NCBI GenBank assembly: GCA_947561395.2
Contig: OX387183.1
Coordinates: 42,576,901-42,640,900 of the forward strand
Length of the DNA stretch: 64,000 nt
Reading direction: 5' to 3'
From: Buxus sempervirens
Lineage: Eukaryota > Streptophyta > Magnoliopsida > Buxales > Buxaceae
Position numbers and translations under genes: made by a program
In this document: in pieces, positions 45,304 through 56,974 of the stretch
Layout: each line of letters opens with the position of its first letter
Position numbering within the stretch: the first letter of the stretch is position 1
Notes under the pieces: model-generated
Databases searched by the model: none
What the model saw: the letters and a program-made list of their open reading frames with translations, nothing else
What the model was told of the DNA's origin: nothing

Positions 45304-47698
45304 TGTTAGCACCTGATTTTTGCACCCCTAAAATGGCAAAAATGAACAGTCAAACTTTTAGTCAAACCCTGAGGGGGTCAAAAATTGACTTTTTGATTCA
45401 AGTAAATTTGGCCATCAAACTTCATCTCATTGAAAAAAGCGTTTCGACACGATTCCAACGCAACTGAATTTGCTGGAATCAGAGTCCAGATGAGAAAGAT
45501 ATGAACTGGTCAAACTTTTGAAGGGGCAAAAGTTGACTTTTTGCTCAACCCCAATTCAACTGCCAAATTAGATCCCAATGGATAGGTGATTCTGAGCCGG
45601 TTCCAACGACACTAAGTTTGCTGAAATCGGACACTGGATGAAGAAGTTATGAGCAGTTGAAGTTTCAGAAAAACTGCCTATGTGGCAAAAAAGGCAGTAA
45701 AAATGGAATAAACCAATAAAATAAATAAGATAAATGTGTTTAATAATATTTTAATAAAGAGAATCTCGCTTTTTAATAAAATAATCGAAAAATCGAATAA
45801 GAATCTTGCAAAAAACCAAATTGAATAAAGATTTGAAATCCAAACATTTTAAAAACGTGCTGGACCGTATTCTCATTACGGGCAGGGCATGCCCGTATTT
45901 GAAATACGGGCAAGATTCCGGAAGAAAACACGCGTCACCGTACGGCGGGACACGCGTCCCATACGGCTGATTCGCGAGATTTGCAAATGTGCGTTTTTCG
46001 CCCGTATTTGAATTACGGGCAAGGCACGCTCGTATTTGAAGTACGGGTAAGGCACGCCCGTACTTCAAATACGGGCACGAAAATTTTGCCTATAAATAGA
46101 GAGGCCACCCCCCTCATTTCAACAAGCCCTCTCCTCTGGCCTTCCCCCTTTCCCTCCTGGTGCAGTCCACGGCCAAGCCCTGCCCAACCACCACCACCCT
46201 TAACCCAAACTTATTTTAATCCCCAAATTACCCCTACATTTCTAAACTACCCCAAAACCATGCCCAAATTCTCTTCAGTTTGGTCTTAAACCCATCCACC
46301 TTAACCAAGCTCTTCCTCTTTCATCCTAACAAAATTTGGAGGACACGGAAGCGCTGCCGGAATCGTCCGAGAACCACTACATCATCAAGTCAAAGAAATA
46401 ACATTTTGGTAACCTTTTCAACATCTTCCTTTTTCAATATAAATACATGTGAATTATTTTTTTTACTGTGTTACTAACTCAGTTGCTGTTTTGAGTAACA
46501 TGAGGAGATGATAATAAAGAGTGGGTCATTATAAAAAAGAGAGGAAGAAAGTGTCTAAAGGACACTTTAATGAACAAATTTAATGATCCACTTTATTCTT
46601 TAATATGACCTGAAGATGCATGAATCTTTGTAAAATCTCCTCCCCTCTCTTGAATGAGGATTTCGGATTGGTTGAACAAATAAAGAAGGAGAAAAAGCAC
46701 AAGAACCAAAGAAGATGAGAAGAGAAGAAAAGTGGCTTTATAAGCCCAATGAAGGAAATGTGGAACCTGGAAGGAAAGCAGAAGCCCGGTGGAGGTTACC
46801 AGAAGACCCAGAAAAGCCACGGAACTGATCCAGATCGAAATCGGCAGCAAATATGCAAACTAAATCGCGTCCGTAAACTCAGGCCGGTCCAACCTGAACC
46901 GTGTTTGATTCACGGACAGGAGAGACCGTAGTCAATTCACGGACAGGTTGGACCGTAGAGAAAAAACGGGCAAATGCAAAAATGATGTAAAAGTGTAATT
47001 TCTTGGTTCGGTTGGACCTGATCCGGTCTAAACCATTCCCTTAAACCACTTGGGCTATTTTAAGCCCATTTTTGGACTTTGGGCCTAGATAGGCCCATCA
47101 AGATCCCTTTGGCCCACTTGTGGGGCCCACTTTTGACTGGTCCATACCAGGCTTGTTTTTAATAAACAGGCCCAAGACCACTTGACTCTTGGCGAATGGG
47201 CCAAATCCAAGCCCACTAAGCCCATGGAATATGTAAATAAATAAGATAACCAAATGGGTTACCCAATAACCCAACTGGGCCCAAAGCCCAACCATGGCAA
47301 CCCACGGGTCTTCCAACAGGACCCTGATCCGACCCACTCCACTTAAGTCAATAAGAAGATAAAATCAAATAAAAAGGGACCCACACCTCCAAAGGGCCCC
47401 ACCAGACCCAATAAACAGCATGCTGGTTTAGGAAGGGTGAAATTGACTCATAAACCAGGGAGACCCGAGGGACCCGTCAAACCGACAGGGCGGACCGGGG
47501 TGTCTTTAGGACTTCCCCGGATCGTAACCGAGGACTTAGCTAGAACTCTAAAAAGCTGCAGACCAGACTTATACCCGGATAGGGCAACACCGTGTCTGCC
47601 TGCACCTCTCAGGCAGTGGCGACTCCGAATGTCCCGAGGCACGCACGAAAGGTGCGCCCGGTGTGCGATCTAGGATCCAGGATTTTTAGGTGCGCACA
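45304..47698 (+). repeat. 3' LTR of element F
   Basis: Same length (2395 bp) as the 5' LTR, about 31 mismatches, no indels. A cluster of five differences lies within about 30 bp near 47554-47578. It is followed by TSD CCCAA (47699-47703). Confidence 0.95.
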
Positions 47699-47703
47699 CC
47701 CAA

Positions 47704-47771
47704 CATTGGTCAATGTCATGTAGTTGTTTAGATTGGTTAATCAACATGCCAGAGCGACATCCACACCTCCA
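47704..47771 (-). mobile_element. LTR C, piece 4
   Basis: The minus strand reads TGGAGGTGTGGATGTCG, then CTGGCATGTTGATTAACC and ACATTGACC. This matches LTR A at 12849-12915 almost word for word and fixes C as a member of A's LTR family. CTCCA (47767-47771) is the probable target copy of element G. Confidence 0.88.
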
Positions 47772-48844
47772 TGTGCGAGCGTGGGAAACGCGGCACGGGA
47801 AATCGGAGTCGCCACCGCCTGATGGGGTGCAGGCGGACACCTGGGTGCCTAATCTTGCCTATTAGGGCTTTTTGGTCTGCGGCTTAAGATTCTAAGTCTG
47901 TTCTCGGTTGTGGTTCGGGGAAGTCCGTAGACACCCCGGTCCACCCCGTCGGATAACGGGTCCCGTGGGTTCCCTGGTTTGAGTCAGCTTACATTGGTCT
48001 CACCTGATTCCTAATCCGATATGCAATTTGGTTAAGTCTGGCGGGACCACCTGAGTGGTGTGGGTCCCTTTAGTTGCTTTTATCTTGATTACTTAGGTGA
48101 CCTGAGTCTGATTGGGTGGGCCCCGTTGGGAGGCCCACGGTATCCTTGGTGGGCTTAGTCAAGCCCGTGTGCCCTTGTGGGCCTTGGCTTATCCTAGGAG
48201 GCCCTTTGGGCTTTGGTTGGTGCATTGATTTTACTTTAGATTCAGATTTGAAGGTTAAGTGTTTTTTTATGCACAAGTGGGCCGGACTGGTTTGTGGGCC
48301 CCTTAGGTGGGCCCATATGGTGGCCAAGTATTTTTTTTTATTGAACTTATCTTTTTAATTTCGCCAAAGTGATTCGGACATTGGGCTTGGGGCCCGCGGT
48401 CCAAATCTGGGCTTGTAAGCCCAAGTTACCAGGAATTAGGGTTTGCACCCTTCCTTGGTTCGGTTGGTGGGCTTTGGCGGGCCCGGTAGGCCCTTGCCCT
48501 TGGTCTCGGCCAAACCACGCAATTCATGCATCAATTTCACATAACAAGGCTCGGGTGGGCCGCATTGGGTTTGGCCCCCCGGTTCAAATTGTTCATTTTA
48601 CTTAAGTTATTTAATGGCATGCTTTGGTGTTTATTGGGCTGGGTGGGCCCCGTTGGAAGGCCCACTGGAAGTCAAGTTGGACCGGCGTCCAAGTCCCACA
48701 TTGGGTTTCCGGGTGACCCAGAAACCCTATTGGTTTATTCGGTTCGGTTCAGAAATGGCATTCACGTCTAGCAATAATTACAGAAAAAAAACACAAGATG
48801 GACACTTGTCAGAAAAAAACTGGCTCATTGTGCTGTTTTGGACC

Positions 48845-49115
48845 TGGCGCTCACCTCCTGAGGTGAGCGCCAGGTGGGCGCCAGATGGGCGCCAGAATCC
48901 GGGCGAAATTTTGACCTGGCGCTCACCCGATACCAGGTGAGCGCGAGCTGGGCGGGAGGTGAGCGCGAGATGGGCGGGAGGTGAGCGCGAGATGGGCGCG
49001 GGAATTTCGCTTGGTTTTAGGTGGGCGCGAGCTGAGCGCCAGGTGGGCGCCAGCTCGGCGGGAAATGAAGTGAAAGGGGCGCCCACCTCCTAGGTGAGCG
49101 CCAGGTGGGCGGCAG
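48845..49115. repeat. GCGCTCACC/GGTGAGCGC palindrome array, LTR G
   Basis: TGGCGCTCACCT and AGGTGAGCGCCA flank a few bases at 48845-48873. A roughly 22-bp unit (GATGGGCGGGAGGTGAGCGCGA) is then repeated. The matching array in the 5' LTR (61810-62120) has one more unit, so copy number changed after or during insertion. Confidence 0.82.
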
Positions 49116-49977
49116 CTCACTGCGATTTTCAACTCTCTGTTTTTTTGAGATCTCCACCTCTGGCCGAATTTTTTAGGTCTGTAACTGTTCCACTAGCCTC
49201 CTAACATGCCCAGAACACCTCCCAACTAATTTTGGATTTAATCTAAACACATTTTATTTCAAGTTTTGAAAACCAAGAAAACTCACAGTACAGACATGCA
49301 TTCAAAATACTTCACGAATAATATGCCCAGGACACTTCCCCAGGCTTCGACCACTCCCAGAGGGCACTTAAACTCGTATTGAAATTAACCTAAGCTAACA
49401 TATCGCAAACCGAACCTCAAAATCACACATCAACAAATTAACAATGAAGGGACAAGGGGGTTTATAATGGGGTACACGAGATGAAATGACCACGGGGAAC
49501 ATGCTCCCCTTCGAATCACACAAGTAGTATTAGTAAACAAGATGGTAGAATGTAAAACATCATGACATTCTATGCTCGAAATGAACTTATATTCAAAAAA
49601 AAAGAATGGTCGGGAACATTACCTGGGTGTCGGAACACCCTTCTGAAGTGAGCAGGTAGGCTCCCCCTTTTGAAGCTCAAGCAGTGGCTGGACTCTCCTC
49701 CTTTAGGCTCACCCGGCAAGCTCCTCCTTCTCCTTTGGGTTTGATGAGGAAGAAGAGGAAGAGAGGAATGGGGAAGAAAGGTCCGAGAAAGGTGGGGGAA
49801 GAAGTGTCTGGTTTGTTCTTTGGGGAAGATGGTGGTCAAGACCACCTATGCCCGACGAAGAAGGAGCTCAAAATCTCCAAAAGAAGCTCCCAACCCGAAA
49901 ACAGCCAACCAAAAAAATCCAGCCTCTTAGCTTTTTTTCGAAATCTTCCCACCTCCTGCGCGAGAAGTCGCGCGGCT

Positions 49978-49985
49978 TATATAAG
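49978..49985 (-). promoter_or_regulatory. TATA box of G's 3' LTR
   Basis: TTATATAA lies about 1125 bp from the LTR start, with the GCCCACCTT palindrome just upstream in the sense direction. The copy in the 5' LTR is at 62990-62997. Confidence 0.55.
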
Positions 49986-51110
49986 CCAGAAAAAAAAAGG
50001 TGCCGCCCACCTTGGCGCCCAGCTCAAGGTGGGCGCATGCTCGCTCGCCACGTCCGCGCGAGCGGCATAATGATGAAAATCATTTAATGCCGCCGCTCGC
50101 AGGACGTAAAAATCTGAAAAATTCAGATTTAGTCCCTGGCAATTTTTGATTTAATCCGATATTCTCGGATTTTCACGGATTTAGTCCCTGGGATATTTCG
50201 TATGTTTGGATATTTACTGATTTGATCCCCGAGATATTTTCCTGCGCAACTCGCCACGTGTGCAGCTTTTTGCCACGTGCGCAGATTGCCGGTTTTGCTG
50301 CTTGGAAATTTCATCAGCTCATATTTTCTTCATCCGGACTCCGATCTAGGCAAACTTAGTTTCATTAGAATCGTATCGGAGCCCTCCATCCCATGACCTA
50401 GGGGTAGGCCTCCGGATCGGATTTTAGCAGAAAGTCAACTTTTGGCTCTGCTCAAGTTTGACCGCCCGCAGAACCTTCATCCGGACCCCGATTCCTGCAA
50501 ACTCAGTTGCGTTGGAACCGTGTCGAGATTATCTATCCAATGACCTAGGGGTAGGCCTCTGGATCGGATTTTAGCAGAAAGTCAACTTTTGGCTCTGCTC
50601 AAGTTTGACCGCCCGCAGAACCTTCATCCGGACCCCGATTCCTGCAAACTCAGTTGCGTTGGAATCGTGTCGAGATTCTCTATCCAATGACCTAGGGGTA
50701 GGTCTCTGGATCGGATTTTAGTAGAAAGTCAACTTTTGGCTCTGCTCAGGTTTGACCGCCCGCAGAACCTTCATCCGGACCCCGATTCCTGCAAACTCAG
50801 TTGCGTTGGAACCGTGTCGAGATTCTCTATCCAATGGTATAAAGCTAGGTACTTGGCACGGAATTCGAGGAAAAGTCAACTCTTGGCTTTTCCTTAAGTT
50901 TGACCACCCGCAGAACCTTCATCCGGACTCCGATTCCTGCAAACTCAGTTGCGTTGGAACCGTGTCGAGATTCTCTATCCAATGGCATAAAGCGAGGTGG
51001 CCAAATTTCACTTGATCAAAAAGTCAACTTTTCACCCCTTAGGGTTTGACTTTCTGTCCAGGGTTTGCATTTTTGGTTTTTCTGGGAGCGCAAAAAATGA
51101 GGTGCTTACA

Positions 51111-51154
51111 GCTGCCCCTCTTTGCCGGAGTCACCTTGCGGATGAACGGCAAAG
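51111..51154 (-). promoter_or_regulatory. Polypurine tract in hairpin, element G
   Basis: On the minus strand AAAGAGGGGCAGC lies immediately before the LTR start. CTTTGCCG (51120-51127, plus) pairs with CGGCAAAG (51147-51154), an 8-bp stem that includes the first tract bases. Confidence 0.75.
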
Positions 51155-51880
51155 AGAAAAAGAATCTCGTTTTTGCGCCTGGCATTTCTGTCAACATGGT
51201 CGACGAGCTTAGTCCTTTAAAGTTTTCATTTTGAAAGGGAAGCGGCCAAATCATGTGGCGCCACTTCCTGGCTTCAAAGTTTCCTTACCCTTTTCTTTTT
51301 GGGTTTTTGTAGGGCAACTCTTCAGCATTTTAGTTTAAGTTTGAAAGAGATTAGATTGGACTTGAGCTCGCCAACCTGTTTCGGCGTTGATGCCAGACAC
51401 TTGACAATATTCTTTTCTTCTTGTTTGTTCCATTAAAGCTTTTAGGTGACTTCAGACTTCTGATCCATTTTGTGTCTTTTACTTGAAGCTTGCTTGCATT
51501 TTTCTGTTTTTTTTATTTTTTATTTTTTTTTATTATTATTATTTTTTATTTTTTTTATTTTTAGGATTTGATGGCCAAGGGTTGGGTTGGGATGTGGACC
51601 GAATGGAGAAAGGAGGAAGGAAGAGTGGAGGAGGAGCTGCTGTTGGTGAGGAGGTGCTTCCAGCGCTGTCCAGTGCCTCAAGGGAGCCCACACACCTGCT
51701 CTACTCTATTTACAAAAGTGTGAAATCAAAATTACAAAAGGGGCCATCTTGCCCGATGATATCTTCAGTTATGCTCATTCTTCTTCATGTCTTGTCATTC
51801 CTATCATTTCCAAGAATGGGAACAACTTGTTCAACTTTCTGGAGACACTTTGCTCTGGGGACGCTTGGTCCTTCAACATT
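51155..51880 (-). other. 3' region of element G before the minisatellite
   Basis: It includes a T-rich low-complexity stretch on the plus strand (about 51500-51562). I see no gene; the plus-strand frames here have no recognisable domain. Confidence 0.5.
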
Positions 51881-51889
51881 GGGAGATGC

Positions 51890-53930
51890 TCTGCTCCATT
51901 AGGGATTTCAGAGATGGGAGGTGCTTTGCTCCTTTAGTTTTGGGGAGACACCTTGCTCTTTAGTTACTTCAAACGTGGGAGTCACCTTGCTCCTTGGGGA
52001 CACATTTCCGTGTCATTCAAAGTGGTGGGAGACGCCTTGCTCCTTAGGGACACATTTCCGTATCGTTCAAATGGTAGGAGGCACCTTACTTCAGGGACGC
52101 CTTGCCCTTTCAGTCTTGAGAGACGCCTTGCTCTCTGTGGTTGGGAGACACCTTGCTCCATTAGTTTTGGAGTCGCCTTGCTCCAGGGACGCCTTGCCCT
52201 TTTAGTCTTGAGAGACGCCTTGCTCTCTGTGGTTGGGAGACACCTTGCTCCATTAGTTTCGGAGTCGCCTTGCTCCAGGGACGCCTTGCCCTTTTAGTCT
52301 TGAGAGACGCCTTGCTCTCTGTGGTTGGGAGACACCTTGCTCCATTAGTTTTGGAGTCGCCTTGCTCCAGGGACGCCTTGCCCTTTTAGTCTTGAGAGAC
52401 GTCTTGCTCTCTGTGGTTGGGAGACACCTTGCTCCATTAGTTTCGGAGTCGCCTTGCTCCAGGGACGCCTTGCCCTTTTAGTCTTGAGAGACGCCTTGCT
52501 CTCTGTGGTTGGGAGACACCTTGCTCCATTAGTTTTGGAGTCACCTTGCTCCAGGGACGCCTTGCCCTTTTAGTCTTGAGAGATGTCTTGCTCTTTGTGG
52601 TTGGGAGACACCTTACTCCATTAGTTTCGGAGTCGCCTTGCTCCAGGGACGCCTTGCCCTTTTAGTCTTGAGAGACGCCTTGCTTTCTGTGGTTGGGAGA
52701 CACCTTGCTCCATTAGTTTCGGAGTCGCCTTGCTCCAGGGACGCCTTGCCTTTTTAGTCTTGAGAGACGCCTTGCTCTCTGTGGTTGGGAGACACCTTGC
52801 TCCATTAGTTTGGGAGATGCCTTGCTCCAGGGACGCCTTGCCCTTTCAGTCTTGAGAGACGCCTTGCTCTCGGTGGTCGGGAGACACCTTGCTCCATTAG
52901 TTTGGGAGACGCCTTGCTCCATTAGTTTGGGAGACGCCTTGCTCCTTCTGTTTTTAATTCTTGGAGGCGCCTTGCTCCATTCTGTGTTCAATTTTTTGGG
53001 AGACGCCTTGCTCCATTAGGGTTGAGAGACACCTTGCTCCTTCTGTCTTCAATTCTTGGAGGCTCCTTGCTCCATTCTATCTTAAAATTTTGGAGGCTTC
53101 TTGCTCCATTAAGGTTAGGAGACGCCTTACTCCTTCTGTCTTCAATTCTTGGAGGCTCCTTGCTCCGTTCTGTCTTCAAATTCAATTTTTTGGGAGACGC
53201 CTTGCTCCTTAATTTTTCAATTCCTGGAGGCTTCTCGCTCCATTCTGTCTTCAAATTTTGGAGGCTTCTTGCTCCATTAAGGTTGGGAGACGCCTTACTC
53301 CTTCTGTCTTCAATTCTTGGAGGCTCCTTGCTCCGTTCTGTCTTCAAATTCAATTTTTTGGGAGACGCCTTGCTCCTTAATTTTTCAATTCCTGGAGGCT
53401 CCTCGCTCCATTCTGTCTTCAAATTTTGGAGGCTTCTTGCTCCATTAAGGTTGGGAGACGCCTTACTCCTTCTGTCTTCAATTCTTGGAGGCTCCTTGCT
53501 CCGTTCTGTCTTCAAATTTTGAAGCCTTCTTGCTCCATTAAGGTTGGGAGACGCCTTACTCCTTCTGTCTTCAATTCTTGGAGGCTCCTTGCTCCGTTCT
53601 GTCTTCAAATTCTTGGAGGCTCTTTGCTCCGTTCTGTCTTCAAATTCAATTTTTTTGGAGACGCCTTGCTCCTTAATTTTTCATTTCCTGGAGGCTCCTT
53701 GCTCCATTCTGTCTTCAAATTCAATTTTTTGGGAGACTCCTTGCTCCTTAATTTTCTAATTCCTGGAGGCTCCTTGCTCCATTCTGTCTTCAAATTTTGT
53801 TTTTTGGGAGACGCCTTGCTCCTTAATTTTTCAATTCTCGGAGGCTCCTCGCTCCATTTTGTCTTCAAATTTTGGAGGCTTCTTGCCCCATTTTGTCTTT
53901 GTCCATTACTTATTCTGACTTGGTAATTTC
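51890..53930. repeat. Hairpin minisatellite of element G, 2 kb
   Basis: From 52094 a 92-bp higher-order unit repeats nine times (starts at 52094, 52186, 52278, 52370, 52462, 52554, 52646, 52738 and 52830). Each has four subunits around the octamer ACGCCTTG: GGG/CCC, GAGAG/CTCTC, GGAG/CTCC and GGAG/CTCC arms. From about 52890 to 53930 a second form (GGAGGCTCCTTGCTCC, TTCTGTCTTCAAATT) with GGAG/CTCC arms takes over. Long frames stay open on both strands (206 codons minus at 52988-53608, 166 codons plus), which reflects repeat composition. Ogre/Tat elements are known to have variable tandem repeats in this 3' position. Confidence 0.9.
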
Positions 53931-56071
53931 TTTTTCTTTCTTGATTGCATTCAAAGTTGCCTTTACCAATTGCTGACTCATTCGCCAGTGGCTTTGGCTT
54001 CACAAACTTGGTCAACCAGTATGTGAATATACTGTGATGACTCTTTCTGCGTCCCCTATGTGAGAATACATGGTGACGATTCTTTTCTCCATCCGACATG
54101 TGAGATCCGATGTGATGCTTTCTTCTGTCTATTTCAGGCTTTGGTTGGTACTTGGAAAAATTCATTTAGAATTCAGTCAATTGGAATTTATTTATCAAAA
54201 TTACATGAAAGCTCAAGCAATTTTTTCTTTGATTAAAATCTCTTGGGAATTCCTCAAGTGTTTGGATTTTTCCCTCTCAGGCGGGCCCATTGTCAAAGCC
54301 AGTAATCTTTGGGTCAGTTACCTGACACTCTCATTTAGACTTAGGAAGTTATGCATCCCGGCACTTCCTGTAAGGGTCTCAACATTTTTTTGCCTTCAAA
54401 TAGCATGCCCCATGTAGGGACGAAGGGGATTGTTTTGGTTCAGGAGGTTTCTTTGGCACTGCCCCGCCCTGGCTTTTCCTTAACCCCTCTCTTTTTTCTT
54501 TTTCCCACCCTTGGTTAGGGGCTGTGGAATGTTTTTCTGATTGGCTCCCTCATTCGGGTTAGGTGCCTTGCCCCAGTCCGAGGGCCCTGTCAATTTCCAC
54601 AGGTAATGATCCAATGATCAGAGAGGACTTGTTAATAGGACGAAATGTAGCCTTTGGTTCCAGTGTTTAGAAATGAAGGATAAACAGGCTCAAACCTTAT
54701 ATAGCTTCACTCTATGGGTAACCATTATGTCTAGCCAAAGTTCTTTTCTATCTTTTTTGTTTTTTTGTTTTTTTTTTTGGTTCTGTCATTGCCAATTTGT
54801 CCAAGATTAAGTGTTACATTCTCTGTAATCAGAAAGGGCTTCACAGTAGGACGAAATGTAGGCTGGGTTCAAGGGTCCAGAAGAAGTGATATGAAGGCTC
54901 AAAATTGATGAATGGGGTAAGAGCCATGTCCTGTCCACCTTTTTTTGTTAGGGCCTGCTTCACCTTTGTTCCTGCAACTTTACACCCAACTTTGATTAGC
55001 TTCTTCTCCTTTTTCCATCTTTGTTCTTTTCTTTCTTTCCCTTCTTTCTTGGGTCTTTTGCCCCAATTCTTGATTCTTGCTCTTGGGGTTTGCCCCGACT
55101 TTTGTTTTTTTTTTCTTTTCTTTTCTTTCGAGGGATTGCCCCAGTCCTTTCTTTGAATTCTTGCTTTCTGGGGTTCTCCCCATTCCTCCTTTCTGTCCCC
55201 TTTGTTCTTAGGGTGCTTTTCGCTTTGCCCTATCTTCATCTTTATCCTTTTGTGTCTCCAATTACACGAAGCTTCATGCCCCAGTTTGAAGACAAGACAT
55301 GGTAGGGTTAATGAAGGAATTGTTAGGCTCAAAGTGTTTTGCTAGGGTTTCATCTTGTGTCAAATGATTTTTGGAGAAGATCAAGGATGGCCTTCCATCC
55401 TTTCACAGAGAATGTAACACTTAATTATTTTTGCTCGATTAACTAGTTCAAGAACCATTTTCTTCTTTGTTCATTTTGTTTTTTCTTCTTTTTTTCTTTT
55501 GCTTTTTGACTTTACCCCAGTTTGGGGTGGCTAGACATAACGTGGGTTAGAAATGAGACGATCAGGCTCAACACGTTTAACTAGCGGGATTTATTTGAAG
55601 TATCTTAGCCGAAAAATGGCCTCTCATCATTTCATCGAGATCATTGATCCTGGATCCTGTTAGTGACCTTCGACTGGTATGGGGCACCTTTCCCTTTCTT
55701 TTCTTTTTTTCTCTTTTTTCTCATATCACAACTTGCCCCTTGTGTTTGGCATGGAGGGGTTCAAATGTGGTGCTGCCGGGGGATCTTTAGGCCATGTCGA
55801 GACCCGTACAGTTTGTGCTGTTTGGCACATTTCATCTGTCCAATTTGATTGTTCAGGTTTGTCCCAAAATTACGGTCATGCCTTGGTGTGGTCCAACACT
55901 TCAATGATTTCCCAAAAGATTTTATAGGCTTGCAAAAAGAAACATGTTATCAAGTTCAGAATTTAAAATGAAAAGAAAGCATAAACAAAACAGAACATTA
56001 AGCTATGCAAAAAGGGTGGCCAATGTAATTGGCGTTCTTGGAATTTAGTTGCATGCCACGGAAGGGAGCCT
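53931..56071 (-). other. Pyrimidine-rich 3' region of element G
   Basis: The plus strand is rich in T/C with repeated words GGGTTTGCCCC, GGGATTGCCCC and GGGGTTCTCCCC at 54500-55600; these again form GGG(G)/CCC(C) hairpins. The Lys-rich minus frame 54841-55332 is low-complexity and is not supported as a gene. No pol similarity is seen. Confidence 0.5.
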
Positions 56072-56833
56072 TTAAGTGATTTCCTTGTCATCATCTTCTC
56101 CTTCTTGCGGGAAGATGGCTGGTTCGGATATCTGAATCTGCGCTAACATGTCTGAGATGTCTCGTCCTTCGATGGACCTTGGCTCCTCAAGAAGTTCCTT
56201 CAAGAATCCTTGATCAATCAGATCTTGAATGTTGTGCCGCAGATCCCAACACCGGCTTGTGTGGTGCCCTGGAGCACAAGAATGGTACTCGCACCGTTTT
56301 GCGGCGTTGTAGCTTCTGGCATAAGCCAACCGAGGGTTCGGGGGCTTAACCTGCACATACCCCTCTTTCAACAGCGTCGGTAGTAACTCTGCCGGTGTAT
56401 ATGGTAGTGGGGTAAAAACCCTCCTTATTCTAGCCTCCATTTCTTCTTTTGTTCTCCTTGGGGGACCCTCTGAATGATCCATCATTCTGTCATGCTGCCC
56501 TTTGCCACAGTAGATAGTCGGCTTCTTCGGGGGTTGGGGAACATCTGCTACGACGGCTTTACCTTTCTTCCTTCGCCTTCGACCATCTGCTATGGTTAGT
56601 GGATGGCTCACTTCTTGTCTGCTCAGGGGTATCTTTCCCTTCATGCTTTTGATCTCTTCTTCAAGGACCTTCACTCGGGAACGCAGCTCAAAATTTTCTT
56701 CTCCTAACGCTTCCAAGCATTTGTTCATTGTTTCTTCCTTGATTGTTATTGTCCGTAGTAGGCTCTGTAGGGAGGCCACTATGCTGGTTATTTGCTGGGC
56801 TGCATCCTGATTTGCCCCGGAGGTATGGTCCAT
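56072..56833 (-). CDS. Second gag-like ORF of element G: coiled coil plus CHHC knuckle, no capsid
   Basis: An intact 253-codon frame from ATG at 56833 (MDHTSGANQDAAQ). Residues about 20-70 form a probable coiled coil (EALGEENFELRSRVKVLEEE). A basic patch RRRRKKGK lies near residue 85, and residues about 125-215 match the C-terminal part of Tat Gag: RVFTPLPYTPAELLPTLL, then CEYHSCAPGHHTSRC (CX2HX5HX4C) and WDLRHNIQDLID. The capsid domain is absent. It is closer to element F's Gag C-terminus (RRT.EE.EAR, SYNA) than to G's own Gag. It may be an RNA-binding or dimerising Gag paralogue; the function is unknown. It lies 141 bp after the end of gag. Confidence 0.78.
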   Translation of the reverse strand: MDHTSGANQDAAQQITSIVASLQSLLRTITIKEETMNKCLEALGEENFELRSRVKVLEEEIKSMKGKIPLSRQEVSHPLTIADGRRRRKKGKAVVADVPQPPKKPTIYCGKGQHDRMMDHSEGPPRRTKEEMEARIRRVFTPLPYTPAELLPTLLKEGYVQVKPPNPRLAYARSYNAAKRCEYHSCAPGHHTSRCWDLRHNIQDLIDQGFLKELLEEPRSIEGRDISDMLAQIQISEPAIFPQEGEDDDKEIT

Positions 56834-56974
56834 GCTAATTGTTGAATGGAGTTCCTGGCAGTAGAAACAAACATTAGAAGCCAGGATACATGATATGAAA
56901 TGCCTGATGATGCTGATGATTTCAATTAATTTTTCTTTTTTTTTTTTTTTTTTGGTTTCTTTTCTGGTTTTCTC

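Larger units (their letters stand above)
28984..47698 (+). mobile_element. Element F: complete Tat (Ogre-like) retrotransposon, 18.7 kb, TSD CCCAA
   Basis: Two 2395-bp LTRs (28984-31378 and 45304-47698) start TGTTAGCACC, end GTGCGCACA and are flanked by perfect CCCAA repeats (28979-28983 and 47699-47703). Order inside: tRNA-Arg primer site, leader, ORF1, two hairpin-repeat arrays, gag, protease, reverse transcriptase, RNase H, second RNase H, integrase, 3' untranslated region, polypurine tract. There is no chromodomain. An extra ORF before gag and two RNase H domains mark the Tat lineage. I counted about 31 LTR mismatches (22 transitions, 9 transversions) and no indels, about 1.3 percent. No frameshift occurs, but ten nonsense codons interrupt ORF1 and gag-pol. 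Confidence 0.95.
47772..51110 (-). repeat. 3' LTR of element G, 3339 bp
   Basis: On the minus strand it starts TGTAAGCACCTCATTTTTTGCG and ends CACGCTCGCACA. It contains the Tat upstream module in about four tandem copies (50320-51000), TTATATAA (49978-49985), a 9-bp palindrome GCCCACCTT/AAGGTGGGC (50005-50034), GCGCTCACC-type palindromes (48845-49110) and GGGCC-rich DNA (48100-48670). Reading frames inside are also present in the other LTR and are not supported as genes. Confidence 0.92.

Noticed and set aside
52988-53608. 206-codon minus-strand frame with peptide repeats (RSKASPNLNGAR)
   Set aside because: It lies wholly in the minisatellite; other frames on both strands are open too, which is a composition effect of stop-poor units.
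54841-55332. Lys-rich 163-codon minus-strand frame
   Set aside because: Low-complexity translation of a pyrimidine-rich strand with no domain; no homologous frame is visible elsewhere in the window.
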